From positions 21,793,815 through 21,857,814 of the forward strand of contig CM038040.1 of the NCBI GenBank assembly GCA_021397845.1: a stretch of 64,000 nt of DNA, written 5' to 3'. A program made the translations under genes and the position numbers. This DNA is from Areca catechu (taxonomy: Eukaryota; Streptophyta; Magnoliopsida; Arecales; Arecaceae). The notes under the pieces were generated by a model. The model made no database searches. It was not told the origin of the DNA and was given only the letters and a program-made list of their open reading frames with translations. This document shows, piece by piece, positions 12,556-24,108 of the stretch. Position 1 is the stretch's first letter. The number at the start of each line of letters is the position of its first letter.

Positions 12556-14833
12556 ATGGCGCGCCGTCGCCATGTTTCTTCTAATCCGGACGAGGCCGGT
12601 CCATCCCGGCCGAGGACTCCGTCTTCTCCCTCCTCGGATGAGGAGGTAATCCCAGAGGAGGTCCGCCGGCGTTTGCAACCCGGGGGTGTCACCATTGGCG
12701 TCCCCAGGGGGACCCGGCCCCCCCCGGTTGCACCTGCCGGGCCCCTCAGTTCAATTCCTGCTCTTGCTGCTCTCCCGGCTCCGCCGCTTCTTCCCGCCGG
12801 TCCCTCCGGTCATGCCTCCACCATGACCGAAGGTGATCTTTCTCTGCTCCGGGATGCCTATGGCATCCCGGGATCTGTCCGTCTGTTCGCTCCGCGGTCC
12901 GGGGAGCGTGTCACCATGAGTGGCCCCGGCCGCATTGCCTTCTACGAAGATTTCCTCCTCGGGGGTCTTCGTTTTCCTCTGCATCCTTTCTTCCTTTCCT
13001 TCCTCAGCCATTTTCGGCTCGTCCCGGCCCAGCTGGCTCCTAACGCCATCCGGGTCATCTTCTCTTTCATCGTCTTCTGCCATTTCCACGGGTTTGTTGC
13101 CCGTTTTTCGCTCTTCAGGTCCCTGTTCACCCTGAAGAAATGCTCCACCGATGACGGCTGGTGGTATATTTCACCCCGGCCTAGGTGTCTCCGGTTCGAC
13201 ATCCCTTCTTCGGTTAAGGGATGGAAGAACCGGTTTTTCTTTGCCTCGGTCGACGACGTCGACTGGGCCTGGAGCGAACCGGACCGGTCGCCGAACCGGA
13301 GTTCTCGGGTCGAGTCCGCGGACCAGGAGGCTTACTCCCAGCTCCTGAGTGACGTGGTCCCGCCGCTCGAGGTTCTGCTTTGTGAGCAGAATCTTTTTGA
13401 GGCCGGCATCAGTCCCATCCGGGAGACCGGTGAGATTCGGCTCTGCATTAAATTCTGCCCTTCCCCCCTCTCTCTTTTTAAGATTGAACTAACCTTCTGA
13501 TTTCTCCACCTTGCAGGGATGAAGTTTTCATTGGAGAACTTGCTGGAAGGGGCTGCTCAGAGGGAGGTCGTTGACGTGGACGAGCCCGCGGCGAAGAGGG
13601 CTTGCACGGAGACGAGCCGGGAGGTCGCAGCGGCGACCGCGCCCGGCCTAGCCGCCGCAGTTTCTCCGCCCAGACCTTCGCAGGGCGGCGCCCTTGGCAT
13701 TTCGGCTCCACGACCTGGCGGTGCAGCCGAGGGAGCTCCGGCGCCCGCCGCTCTGCCCACCGCCGGGCCCATTCCGGCCAGCAGTCCGGCGGCACCACCA
13801 GTGGCGACCACCGGTCCGTCGGCTGCGGCTCCAGCAGAAGGGGCGGCCGTCGCAGGGATCGGCCCGAAGGGCCCAGTGCCGGTAATCTCGCACCGGGACT
13901 CGGTCATCCTCGACCGAGGGCTGGCGGAGAGGGTGATGGAGTATGCTTCCACCGCCCGGGACCGCCGAGCTCGGGGCGGACGGGACTACGCGGATGCGCT
14001 GCTCGGCATCCTGCCCCAGCTCTTCTCGGTAAGTCTGCTTCAGCTCTTCTTTTCTCTTTCAATCCGAGGCCTCCTGCCTCGGCACTGACATGTTGCTTTT
14101 GTCCTTGCAGATCGGGAACGACGTCCTCCTACTGAGGAACTACCTTGTAGGGAACGTCAAACGGGACTCCGAGCGGGAGCAGAAGCTCGGAAAGCTCGCC
14201 GCCGACGTGAAGGACTTGGTGGACAAGGGGGCCGAGCTGCGAGCGGAGAAGCAGGCCCTCCAGTCCGACCTGGCGCGTTCCGAGGAGCGGAACAAGGAAC
14301 TGGAGGCCTCCTTGGCGGAGGAGCGGACCTCCAACCAGCGCCGTACTGAGGAGGACACGGCGGAGAAGGCCCGCCTGCAGGCCCGCTCACTGTTCCTGGA
14401 GCGTCAGCTGGACGAGGCCCGGCGGGAGGCGGCCATGGCGAAGGACCGGAGCTCGTACATCAACGGGCTCCTGGAGGCGGCGAAGCGGGAAGCGCTGGAG
14501 GCCGTCCCCAAATTCCGTGCTTCCGACGAGTTTACGTCGGAAGTCCGGGAGGCCGCGGTGGACTCCTTCCTGAAGGGGTTCCGGATGTGCCGGGAAAAGG
14601 TGGGGGCCTTCTTCCCCCAACTGGACCTAAGCGCGGTCGTCGTCGGCGGCAGGAAGCCGGGGAGCGAGGGCAGGGCCTCCGGCACGACCCAGGCGGCATC
14701 TCAGGCGGCACCTGCAGCACCCCCGACCGATGACGCCGCGGCCCAGACACAGCCCCAGGAGCCGGTTGTCGTGGAGGTTGAAGAGGTGGCGCCCGCACCT
14801 CCGGCGGACGGCACCGATCCTGCGCTCCGGTGA
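12556..14833 (+). CDS. Antisense extra gene of the Tat element ('putative gypsy-type transposon' family), 3 exons
   Basis: Exons 12556-13429, 13517-14028 and 14111-14833 have GT..AG borders and matching phases, giving 702 residues. Residues about 93-210 resemble the plant 'putative gypsy type transposon' domain (PF04195, from memory): a YGIPGSV start, an FYEDFLLGGLRFPLHPF core, then FCHFHGF and GWWYISPRP. Residues about 300-410 are Ala/Pro-rich. Residues about 470-600 form a charged heptad-rich coiled coil, and the tail is Pro/Glu-rich. The gene sits between the integrase end and the 3' LTR and runs opposite to gag-pol. Such extra antisense genes are known in some Tat relatives (for example Grande); function is unknown. 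No stop or frame break was found, which suggests selection or recent origin. An oncogene-like or host function should not be inferred. Confidence 0.85.
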
Positions 14834-15109
14834 CCGTCACCTTGTACTTTTGCTTTCTTTGTCCTTCTTTTTGGGGAGTCCCGGCCTGTCGGGGCTCCCA
14901 GTTTGTACTGAGTACCTGTTTTAATGAAGACTTACTTTCTACAACAACTTGTCTATCATCTTTGGTTCTTCTTTTTCTTCTTCTTTGTTTGTTTCTGAGA
15001 TGTCGGTCTGGGATACCTGAGACAACTGCGGGCCTGGTCCTTCCATACTAAACCGAAGGACGGGGTTTGCAGAGCCGTGTCGCGGCAAGGTAAGAATCTT
15101 GAGCAGGTC

Positions 15110-15975
15110 CGACTTTGGGCTGCCTCCGTGCCTGCGCGGGCAACACAGTTCCTGCACCATCTTCCGGGCCGAAACTCGGGATCTTCTGGACTGAGCTCGA
15201 TGTCGCAGGCTTTCTCAAACATTGCGCGGCTCACTGAGCTAAGCTCCGGGCTTGCGCGGGCGAAACGGATTCGGCGCCACCTTCCAGGCCGAAGCCCAGG
15301 ATCTTCCGGACTGAGCTCGATGCCGCAGGCTTTCTCAAACCTTGCGCGGCTCGCTGAGTTGTGCTCCGGGCTTGCGTGGGCGAACTGGGTTCGACGCCAC
15401 CTTCCAGGCCGAAGCCCAGGATCTTCCGGACTGAGCTCGATGCCGCAGGCTTTCTCAAACCTTGCGCGGCTTGCTGAGCTGTGCTCCGGGCTTGCATGGG
15501 CGAACTGGGTTCGACGCCACCTTCCAGGCCGAAGCCCAGGATCTTCCGGACTGAGCTCGATGCCGCAGGCTTTCTCAAACCTTGCGTGGCTTGCTGAGCT
15601 GTGCTCCGGGCTTGCACGGGCGAAACGGATTCGGCGCCGCCTTCCAGGCCGAAGCCCAGGATCTTCCGGACTGAGCTCGATGCCGCAGGCTTTCTCAAAC
15701 CTTGCGCGGCTTGCTGAGTTGTGCTCCGGGCTTGCGTGGGCGAACTGGGTTCGACGCCACCTTCCAGGCCGAAGCCCAGGATCTTCCGGACTGAGCTCGA
15801 TGCCGCAGGCTTTCTCAAACCTTGCGCGGCTTGCTGAGCTGTGCTCCGGGCTTGCGTGGGCGAACTGGGTTCGACGCCACCTTCCAGGCCGAAGCCCAGG
15901 ATCTTCCGGACTGAGCTCGATGCCGCAGGCTTTCTCAAACCTTGCGCGGCTTGCTGAGCTGTGCTCCGGGCTTTT
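15110..15975. repeat. 120-bp tandem array between the two convergent Tat genes (~7 copies)
   Basis: GACTGAGCTCGATG recurs every 120 bp (about 15190 through 15910), with only a few substitutions between units; the first unit is the most diverged. Because 120 is divisible by three, long frames stay open on both strands; these carry no domain and are treated as artefacts. The array separates the stop codon of the antisense gene from that of gag-pol. Confidence 0.95.
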
Positions 15976-16039
15976 TGTTGAAGTCAGAGAAGAATGTTTG
16001 AAGCGAAGAAGCTTTGTTAAAGGAACTGGGAGCCTTACA

Positions 16040-19000
16040 TCACTGGTAGTACATTCTCAGGTTCGAGGGGTTCCATGTCCGGGGGAACCTGGCACCTCCC
16101 AACTCCTCCAAGTAACATGCCCCGTGAGGGAGGGCTTCTGCTACCCGATAAGGGCCTTCCCAGTTGGGTGAAAGCTTGCCGCACTCTCGTGGCTGGGAGG
16201 CTTCTGCACGCCGGAGGACCAAGTCCCCGGGACGAAAAACCTTCGGCCGTACTCGGGAGTTGTAATATCTGGCTACACGTTGCCGGTACGCCGCCATTCG
16301 GATTCGGGCCTTGTCCCTTGTTTCTTCGAGGAGGTCTAGGTTGAGCATCATCCTGGCCGGGTTTTCTGTCTCGTCGTATTGTTCCACGCGCAGCGTGGGT
16401 ATGCTGAGCTCGATCGGGATGACTGCCTCGGCCCCGAAGACGAGGTTGAATGGGGTTTCGTCGGTAGCCGTCCTAGGAGTGGTGTGGTATGCCCAGAGAA
16501 CGCTGGGAAGTTCGTCGGCCCACCTGCCCTTGGCTTGGTCTAGCCGCGTGCGGAGGCCCTGAAGAATGGTCCTGTTCGTGACCTCAGCCTCCCCGTTGGT
16601 CTGGGGGTGCGCCACCGAGGTGAAGCGATGTCTGATGCCGAGGTCGTTGCAGAAATCCTCGAACTCTCGACAGTCGAACTGGCGTCCGTTGTCGGTGACC
16701 ACGGTGTGGGGGAGGCCGAAGTGGCAGACGATGGACTTCCAGAAGAATTTGGCGACGTTTGCTTCGGTGATTCTTGCCAAGGGTTCGGCTTCGACCCACT
16801 TTGTGAAGTAGTCGATGGCCACTATCAGGAACTTCCGCTGGCCGGATGCCGGCGGGAATGGGCCCAGAAGGTCCATTCCCCACTGGGCGAATGGCCAGGG
16901 GGCTGAGAGCTGAGAGATCGGGTTGGAGGGTTGCCGCTGTACCGTGGCGTGGCGCTGGCACCGGTCGCATTTCTTCACGAAGTCAGCGGCGTCCTCCTTC
17001 ATCGTCTCCCAGAAGTAGCCTTGACGAAGGGCCTTGTATGCCAATGCTCTGCCCCCCACGTGGTTCCCACAGATGCCTTCGTGAATCTCCTGGAGCACAA
17101 GCTTGGCTTCTGCGGGTCCAATGCACTTGAGGAGGGGATAAGAGTAGGACCTTCGATACAGTTGCCCGTCCATCAGGACAAACCGCACGGCCTTCTTCCT
17201 GATGAGGCGAGCCGCGTCTCGGTCTTTCGGCAAAATGCCGTCGGTGATGTACGCGGCGTACTTGTCCATCCAGCCGGGCTCCTGGCTGACCTGATGGACC
17301 CCCGCCGGGGCTTCTAGGCTTGGGACTTCGAGTCGCTCCACATGAGCGCGTCCCAGCATTGTGTCCGGCAGAGCCGCCAATCGAGAGAGAGCATCCACGC
17401 GGGCGTTCTCCCCGCGGGGGATATGGAAGATGTTGAAGCGCCGGAACTTGGACGCGCCCGCCTTGACGAGCTCCAAATACCTTGCCATCTGGGGGTCGTG
17501 AGCGACATACTCCCCGGACACCTGCCCCGCCACGAGCTGGGAGTCGGTGAAAGCTCTAAGGTTGGTCACGCCCAGCTCGCGGGAGACCCTGAGTCCGGCG
17601 AGAAGCGCCTCATACTCCGCTTGATTGTTCGTCGCGGGGAACTGGAAACGGAGCGCACATTCTGCGACGACCCCGTCACCGTTGGCAAAGATGAGCCCAG
17701 CTCCGCTCCCTCCGGAGTTTGAGGCTCCGTCCACATGGAGGATCCAAGCATCCTCTCCGGGCTCGTTGGTGCCGACCTCCGTCGGCCGGGCCGAAGAGTC
17801 CTCCTCGGGCTCCTTGCCCAGACCTGCGCATTCGACCAAGAAGTCGGCCAGCACCTGTGCCTTCATTGCCGACCTCGGCCGATATGTAATGTCGAACTCG
17901 CTGAGTTTCAGTGCCCATTTGGCCAATCGCCCCGAGGTGTCGGGTCGGCTGAGCACCGCTTTCAGCGGTTGATCCGTCAAGACGGCGATGGGATGCGCTT
18001 GGAAATAGGGCCTGAGACGCTGGGCAGACACTATTAGCGCAAAAACGAGTTTCTCGGGCCGGGAATACCTGAGCTCCGCGTCCCGGAGGAGTTTGCTGGT
18101 ATAGTACACTGGTCGCTGGATCCCGTGGTCGTCGGTTCGGACCAAGACAGAGCTGACGGCCTCCGGGGTGACGGCCAAGTAGAGGGTAAGCTCCTCCCCT
18201 TCCTCGGGCCTGGACAGCAGAGGTGGTGATGCGAGCGTCTTCTTCAACTCCTCGAAGGCCTGCTGGCATTCCTCGGTCCAGGCGAAACCGTTCATCTTCC
18301 TCAGCACCTTGAAGAAGGGGCGGCAGCGGTCCGCCGACCTGGAAATAAAACGGCTAAGGGCCGCAACCCGACCGGTCAGCTGCTGCACTTGTTTCTTGGA
18401 GGCTGGCTGCTCCATGTCCAGGATGGCCTGGACCTTCTCCGGGTTGGCCTCGATTCCTCTCTGGGTCACCATGAACCCCAGGAATTTTCCGGCGGAGACC
18501 CCGAAGGCGCACTTCGCTGGATTCAGCTTCATCTGGTGGCGCCGGAGGTTGCCGAACGTCTCTGCCAGGTCGGCTACGTGGTCCGAGTCAAGTTTGCTCA
18601 TTATCAGCATGTCGTCCACGTACACCTGCATGTTGCGGCCTATCTGGTCTTTGAAGACTTTATTGACCAGACGTTGGTACGTCGCCCCCGCGTTCTTGAG
18701 GCCGAAGGGCATCATCCTGTAACAGAAAGTCCCGCGGTCAGTTATGAAGGCGGTACGCTCTTCGTCCTCCGGATTCATCCGGATCTGGTTGTATCCGGAG
18801 AAAGCGTCCATGAATGACAGGAGACGGTGTCCCGAGGTGGTGTCGACCAGCTGGTCGATCTTTGGCAGAGGGAAGCTGTCCTTCGGGCAAGCTCGATTGA
18901 GGTCGGTGTAGTCCACGCAGATCCTCCACTTACCGCTGCTCTTCTTTACCATGACCACATTTGCTAACCAGCTGGGGTATTGGACTTCTCGGACGAAACC

Positions 19001-21483
19001 GGCGGCGAGAAGTTTCTCTACCTCCTCGTCGATCGCCTTCTGCCTCTCCATGGCGAAGCTTCTCTTCTTCTGGCGGACCGGGCGGCTGCCTGGGTCCACG
19101 TTCAGGCTGTGCATGATAATCTCGGGCGGAATACCCGGCATGTCGACCGCCGACCAGGCGAACACATCGGCGTTGGCACGGAGGAACTCCAGCAGGCGGG
19201 TTCGTTCCTCCTCGGGGAGCTGGGCCCCAACTTGCACCGTCTTCAGGGGGTCTGAACCAAGGGGAAAGGAGAGCAGGCGCTCTACGGGCCCTCCCCTGGG
19301 TTCCTTTTCTCTTAGGTCGAGGTCATCGACCTCGCGGGCGAGCTCTGCGCCCTTGATGCCCGGGATTGTCTGCAGGCAGAGCGGGACTGGCTGGATCGTC
19401 CCCCTCATTTCCCCGAACCCGAAAGGCGTGGGGAACTGCACCAGCAATCTCCTTGTGGAGATAGTGGCGTCTAGTCGGTTGAGCCCGGGACGCCCAAGGA
19501 TGGCGTTGTAAGGCGAAGGGAGCTTGACTACAGTGAAAGTTACCATGATGGTCGTCTGCCGGGGCGGGGATCCGACGGTAACTGGGAGAGTGATTTCCCC
19601 TTCGACTCTGACGGAGTCCCCTGTAAAACCTACCAGTGGGGTGTGCACTGGCTTTAGCTGGTCGAGAGACAAGTTCATCCGAGAGAGAGCGTCATAAAAA
19701 AGTACATCGGCCGAGCTTCCACTATCCACCATGATTCGATGTACAGGGTGCTTCGCGATGGTCATCTCGACCACCACGGCATCATTGTTTATATTGCCGC
19801 TAAATTCCCCTCCTTTGGGAGGGATTACATTCTCCGGGGTTTCCCGGGCTCTCTTCTCTGCTCGGCCAGATCCGCGTGAGATCATGCCCACGGGCCTCTC
19901 TGTTGGCCGGTTGTCGATCGCAGGGACAGGTGGCAAGGCCGCGAGCGGCTGCTTTTCGGAGGGAGCCTCGTTCTTGACGAACTTCCGGAGGTATCCCCTC
20001 CCGATCAGCTCCTCGATCTCCCGCTTCAGGTGGCGGCACTCCTCCGTGTCATGCCCGTGCTCGCGGTGGAATTGGCAGTACTTTGATTTGTCTCGAGCTG
20101 CCCTCGGGTTCTGAGGTGGAGGTCGGCGGAGATAACGCTCGCCCTCGATTCCCATAAGGATTTTGGCTCGAGGTGCGAGGAGAGGGGTGTACCTCCGCTC
20201 GGGGGCAGATTCGGCCCTCGGCCTTGGGTTCGGGCGAGGGTCGGCTGGTGGCCCGGGCCTCCGAGCTCCCGGGGCGTCCCTCGGGTTCGACTTCTTCAAA
20301 ATCTTCCCGTCCAGCTCTCGACGGGTGCGGTCGGCCTCCTCCGCTCGGATGTACTTGTGGGCGCGGAGGAGGAGCTCGGAATACGTCCTGGGCGGCTTCT
20401 TGTCCAGGGAATAGGTCAGGCGGGATGTCTTGAGCCCGCGCTTTAGAGCCAGCATAGCGACGGGCTCGTCCAAGCTGTAGATCTCCAGGGCCGCGGTCTT
20501 AAACCGGGCGATGTAGTCACGGAGCAGCTCCTGGTCCTGCTGGCGGACGGAGAAGAGGCTGTCCACCTCCCTTGGCACCTTTCGACAAGCGTCGAAATGC
20601 GCCACAAACCTTCCTTCCAGCTGCTGGAAGGAGCGAATGGATCCGGGCTCGAGACGGGCGAACCAGACTCGGGCGGCCTTCCGAAGGGTTGCAGGGAAGG
20701 CGATGCACAGAAGGGCGTCGGTGGCACCCTGGACCCTCATGAGGGCTTTATAACCCTCCAGGTGGTCCAAGGGTCGGTGGTCCCGTCGTAGGGATCCACC
20801 TGCGGCATGCGGAACCGTTTCGGGATTGGTTCCGCCTGGATCTCTTCGGAGAAAGGGGGGCGGGAGTCGTAGCCCGCCGGGTCGGCTGACGAGTTCTGCA
20901 GGTCGGCGAATCGCTGGGCGAACTCCGCCAACTTGCGCTCGTGTTCCTCTAGGCGCCTTTCGGCCTGGCGCCTGATGGCTTCGTCGGTGGAGTCTTCCAC
21001 CGAGACTGCAGGTGAGGGAGGCGCCGATTGGTCTCGACGCGGGGTCCGGACCCGGCGTCGCTTGCCGCGATGCGCCGTTTCGGCCCCATCGGCCGGGGAT
21101 CGACTCTCGTGATCCTCCGAGCCGGAATAGTCTTTCTTCGGGGGAGCTTGGCGGCTCTCTCGGGGGTTGGAGATGGCTTGCGGATGGGACGGCCTGCCCT
21201 GGATTGAGCGCAGGCTCCCACGCTGTCCCGCGACCCGGGCCGCGGGGGTCCCTGGCTGCGGCTGAGTGGCCAGGGACCGTTGCTGATGCTGGAGCTGTCG
21301 GACCGCTGAGGTCAAGGTCTGCAGCTGCTGGACGATGGCCGCAAGGGATCCGTCTGCCGGGGTAGGCTGCTGCAGAAGAGGAGGGGGAGCGGGAAGCTCC
21401 CGTTCGGGGGTGTGGCCCCCTGGCGGGGAGTGGGCTTCTCCCACTCGGCTGGTGGACGCCTCGCGACCACGAGTGACCACCAT
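16040..21483 (-). CDS. Gag-pol polyprotein of the Tat retrotransposon, one frame break
   Basis: Start ATG at 21481-21483 (MVVTRGREAS..). Gag runs to the frame break near 20770; the downstream frame then reads 1576 residues to the stop at 16040. In that second frame: the rest of gag (LRKAARVWFARL, about 29-40), a zinc-knuckle-like C..H..H..C cluster (about 232-245), aspartic protease DSGSSAD (349-355), reverse transcriptase with YVDD at 717-720, RNase H (about 860-980), a second RNase H starting ILHVDGASNSGG (about 1010), an integrase HHCC finger (CDRCQRH, about 1268) and integrase core with acidic residues at about D1300, D1360 and E1396. All key catalytic residues are present. The join has no ATG in the second frame; the shift is either a one-base lesion or a family feature. 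Products are expected in cytoplasmic particles and the nucleus. Confidence 0.92.
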
Positions 21484-21539
21484 TGTTAGGGAGCGTGATA
21501 CCTGCAAAAAGCTAGTTCCCACTGGGGGTTAGTGCCCTG

Positions 21540-21561
21540 CCCCCTACCTGGTGCGCCAATC
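21540..21561 (-). other. Primer-binding region of the Tat element
   Basis: Directly inside the 5' LTR the minus strand reads GATTGGCGCACCAGGTAGGG. Position fits a tRNA primer-binding site. The tRNA was not assigned. Confidence 0.6.
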
Positions 21562-23055
21562 TGTTGCCGTCCTCGTCGTCGCGCCCGTGCAGAGGATCAG
21601 CCGATCCTCCCTGACCGCCTGGCAGAGGAGCCTCCCTTCCTGCGAGAAGCCTGCAAAAAAGGGGGTTAGAGGACCCTGGCCGGGGATTCCGGCGAGGGGG
21701 CTCCGACGGTCAAGTCAGTAGACGACGTGGAGGAACAGACTCTCTCTCCCGATCCCCCTAGAGGGTCTCAGGCTTGGAGAGTTAACTGGTGAAGGGAAAG
21801 CGCCGGGGACCGGAAACTCGGCTGGGCCTGCCCGCTGAGCTCGCGTCCAGTCTTCCCTTCTCGGGATCCCTGGTTTTCTTCCTCCCAGCGAGGCCTTGTG
21901 CCGGTCTTTCCTTCTTGTCCCCAGGCTCTTTTTGCTTACCTTGCAGACTTTGGATCCTTCCCTCTTTATCTCCCTCCGTCGTGCGCTCGTCCTTTTCTCC
22001 CTCGAAAACTCCTCCTCCCTGTCTTCCTTTCTTTTCCCTTTCTGGTGAAGGAGGCCAGGCGACTTTCCGGCCTCGTCCGCCGGGCCCAGCAGGAAAAAGG
22101 CAAGGACAGAAGAGAAAAAGGGGGAAGGCGGCGCTGGCAGAGCGGCAAGTCGTCAGGCTTCGGGCTTCGTGAGGGTGCTCTTTTCCCCGGGCGTGGGCGC
22201 TATCCGTTTGCGGGCCCTGTTCCGTCAGGATCGGGTCTCTCGACCGCGGGACCTGCCGGGCCAATGTAAGTGACGTTCCGCGTGCCGCCGCCCTCCGTAC
22301 GGGACGCCGTCTGGGGTCGGTACGGCCCGAGGGATGGCCTCGGGACCCGTCGCTTTCCCCGGGGGCCTCTCCGTACGAGCGGCCTGGCCTCGGCTGAGTT
22401 GGACCTATCTCCGGGGACCAATTGGCGAGAGGCGAGGGATCGGCCGACCTCGGCTTAGGTGGACCCCTCCTGGGTGGACACCTGGCGAGGCGGCAGAGGG
22501 TTGCCTGGCTTCGGCCGAGGTGGACCCGTCTCCGGGTGGCCACCTGGCGCAAGGCGAAGGGTCGGCCGACCTCGCACTAGGTGGACCCCTCCTGGGTGGA
22601 CACCTGGCGAGGCGGCAGAGGGTCGCCTGGCTTCGGCCGAGGTGGGCCCGTCTCCGGGTGGCCACCTGGCGCAAGGCGAAGAGTCGGCCGACCTCGCATT
22701 AGGTGGACCCCTCCTGGGTGGACACCTGGCGAGGCGGCAGGAGGTCGCGTGGCTTTGGCCGAGGTGGACCCGTCTCCGGGTGGCCACCTGGCGCAAGGCG
22801 AGGGGTCGGCCGACCTCGACCGACCTCACTTGGGTCGTCTCCTTCGCGCGCGGGCGCGGATGAGTCGGTGGAGGAACCTCGCGCCGAGCTCGACCTCGGC
22901 CTGGGCGGTCTGCTCTTGGATAATCGTCGGGCGGCGCGATCTTGCCGACCCCAGCTTTAAGGGCGTGGCGCTGATTCTGGCGGGAAAACTCACACGTGGC
23001 TTGTTCGCATTCGGCGATGCCTGAGCCTGGCCACGTCACTGTCACGGATGTAACA
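21562..23055 (-). repeat. Right (5') LTR of the Tat element
   Basis: Same length (1494 bp) and ends as the left LTR. Visible differences include A/G near 21948, G/A near 22064, C/T near 22159, C/G near 22749 and A/G near 22908. It should drive gag-pol leftward. Confidence 0.95.
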
Positions 23056-24108
23056 ATCTTCATCAAAATAGATATCAAGAGAATGGAAGGTTTCCTACTA
23101 ATCAGAGATTGAAAACTTTGTAGTGGAAATGATCACTCACACTCTGATTGGAGCATGGAAGAAGAACCTTCTTTTCCTTGAATCATATGGCTGATCTGGA
23201 CCCGGTATGAAGGCAAGGAAAGCCTCCTCCGAGGAGATGAAATACCTTGGGGATCCTGCAAGCGTCAGGGGTCAATCAAAACAGTAATTAAACAAAGGAA
23301 TAAAAACTAGGGTTTAGAAGGAAACAAAATTAGGTTTAGGTGTGGGTGTCTTGGGGAAGAAGCAGTTGCTTGACTGGGACAGCAGCTAGGGCGTCTTCCT
23401 CTGGACGTGGCTGATCTCCCGGGATGCAGAGGGAAGCTAGGGCAGCAGGGTTTCGATCCGGGAACACAAGGAGAGCACACAAAAATAAGAGAACCAATAC
23501 TAGAACACCAAACACAAGGCAATTACTCGAAAATTCAGCAAGGTTGTATTCATAAGAAAAAGGTGATTACAAGAGGGGGAGGGGTGGGGTATTTATAGAG
23601 CTTCCATGCTCTCTCTTAACTAGGGTTACACTTAGGGTAAAGATAACCACTCCATAAGGCTTTAGGAAGAGTAATCCTTATTAGGCTAGGAGCTTTGAAG
23701 TAATCCTTATTAGGTTAGGAGCTTTGACTTTTCTTCTCCTCCTTCCTTTACACTTGGACTTGGTCAACACCTTTGGATGCCTAACCTTTCTTTGAATGGC
23801 GTGTTGGGCTTCAAGGGCAGCAAGTGGGCCGGCCAAAGGGGCTTGGGTGCTTGGGCCTTGGGTTGGGCGCAGGTACTTTGGGCCTCCTGAAATCTAGGGC
23901 GCCCTAGGTGGAATATTTTTGGAATAAAAGAATCTTGGTTCTGGTGGGCTTTGGGCCCTGGAGTCTGGACTTAATTTCCTTGTCTTGGGGTGCAGATGGA
24001 CCACTGGATTCATGATGTGACCTGGTTTGGAATATGCTCTGGTATCTAGAGGGGAATGGAGAACATATTGGGGGAATCAGGGTTTCTGGAGGCATCTTAG
24101 ATTCTAGG
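23056..24108 (-). repeat. Chromovirus 3' LTR, proximal piece
   Basis: Continues the LTR interrupted at 10576 and parallels 34010-35060 closely. A minus-strand TATA box (CTATAAATACC) lies at about 23588-23598. The last few bases of the LTR edge (..TTATCA in the complete copy at 35061-35067) are missing where the Copia LTR begins. Confidence 0.88.

Larger units (their letters stand above)
10577..23055 (-). mobile_element. Near-complete Tat-lineage Ty3/gypsy LTR retrotransposon with antisense extra gene
   Basis: Two 1494-bp LTRs (10577-12070 and 21562-23055) differ by only about five substitutions by eye. They start TG and end CA, and the element is flanked by a 5-bp duplication ATCTT (10572-10576 and 23056-23060). 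Gag-pol reads on the minus strand, so the right LTR is the 5' LTR. Internal order on that strand: primer-binding region, gag, zinc knuckle, protease, reverse transcriptase, RNase H, second RNase H, integrase, a 120-bp repeat array, an antisense gene, polypurine tract. The second RNase H after the first places it in the Tat lineage. The near-identical LTRs indicate a recent insertion. One frame break near 20770 is the only coding lesion noticed. Confidence 0.95.

Noticed and set aside
15077..16171. 364-codon plus-strand frame and 235-codon minus-strand frame in the 120-bp array
   Set aside because: Period divisible by three keeps frames open on both strands; no domain, and composition follows the repeat.
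17676..18269. Frames antisense or shifted to gag-pol (16.0-21.5 kb)
   Set aside because: Shadows of the high-GC polyprotein gene in other frames.
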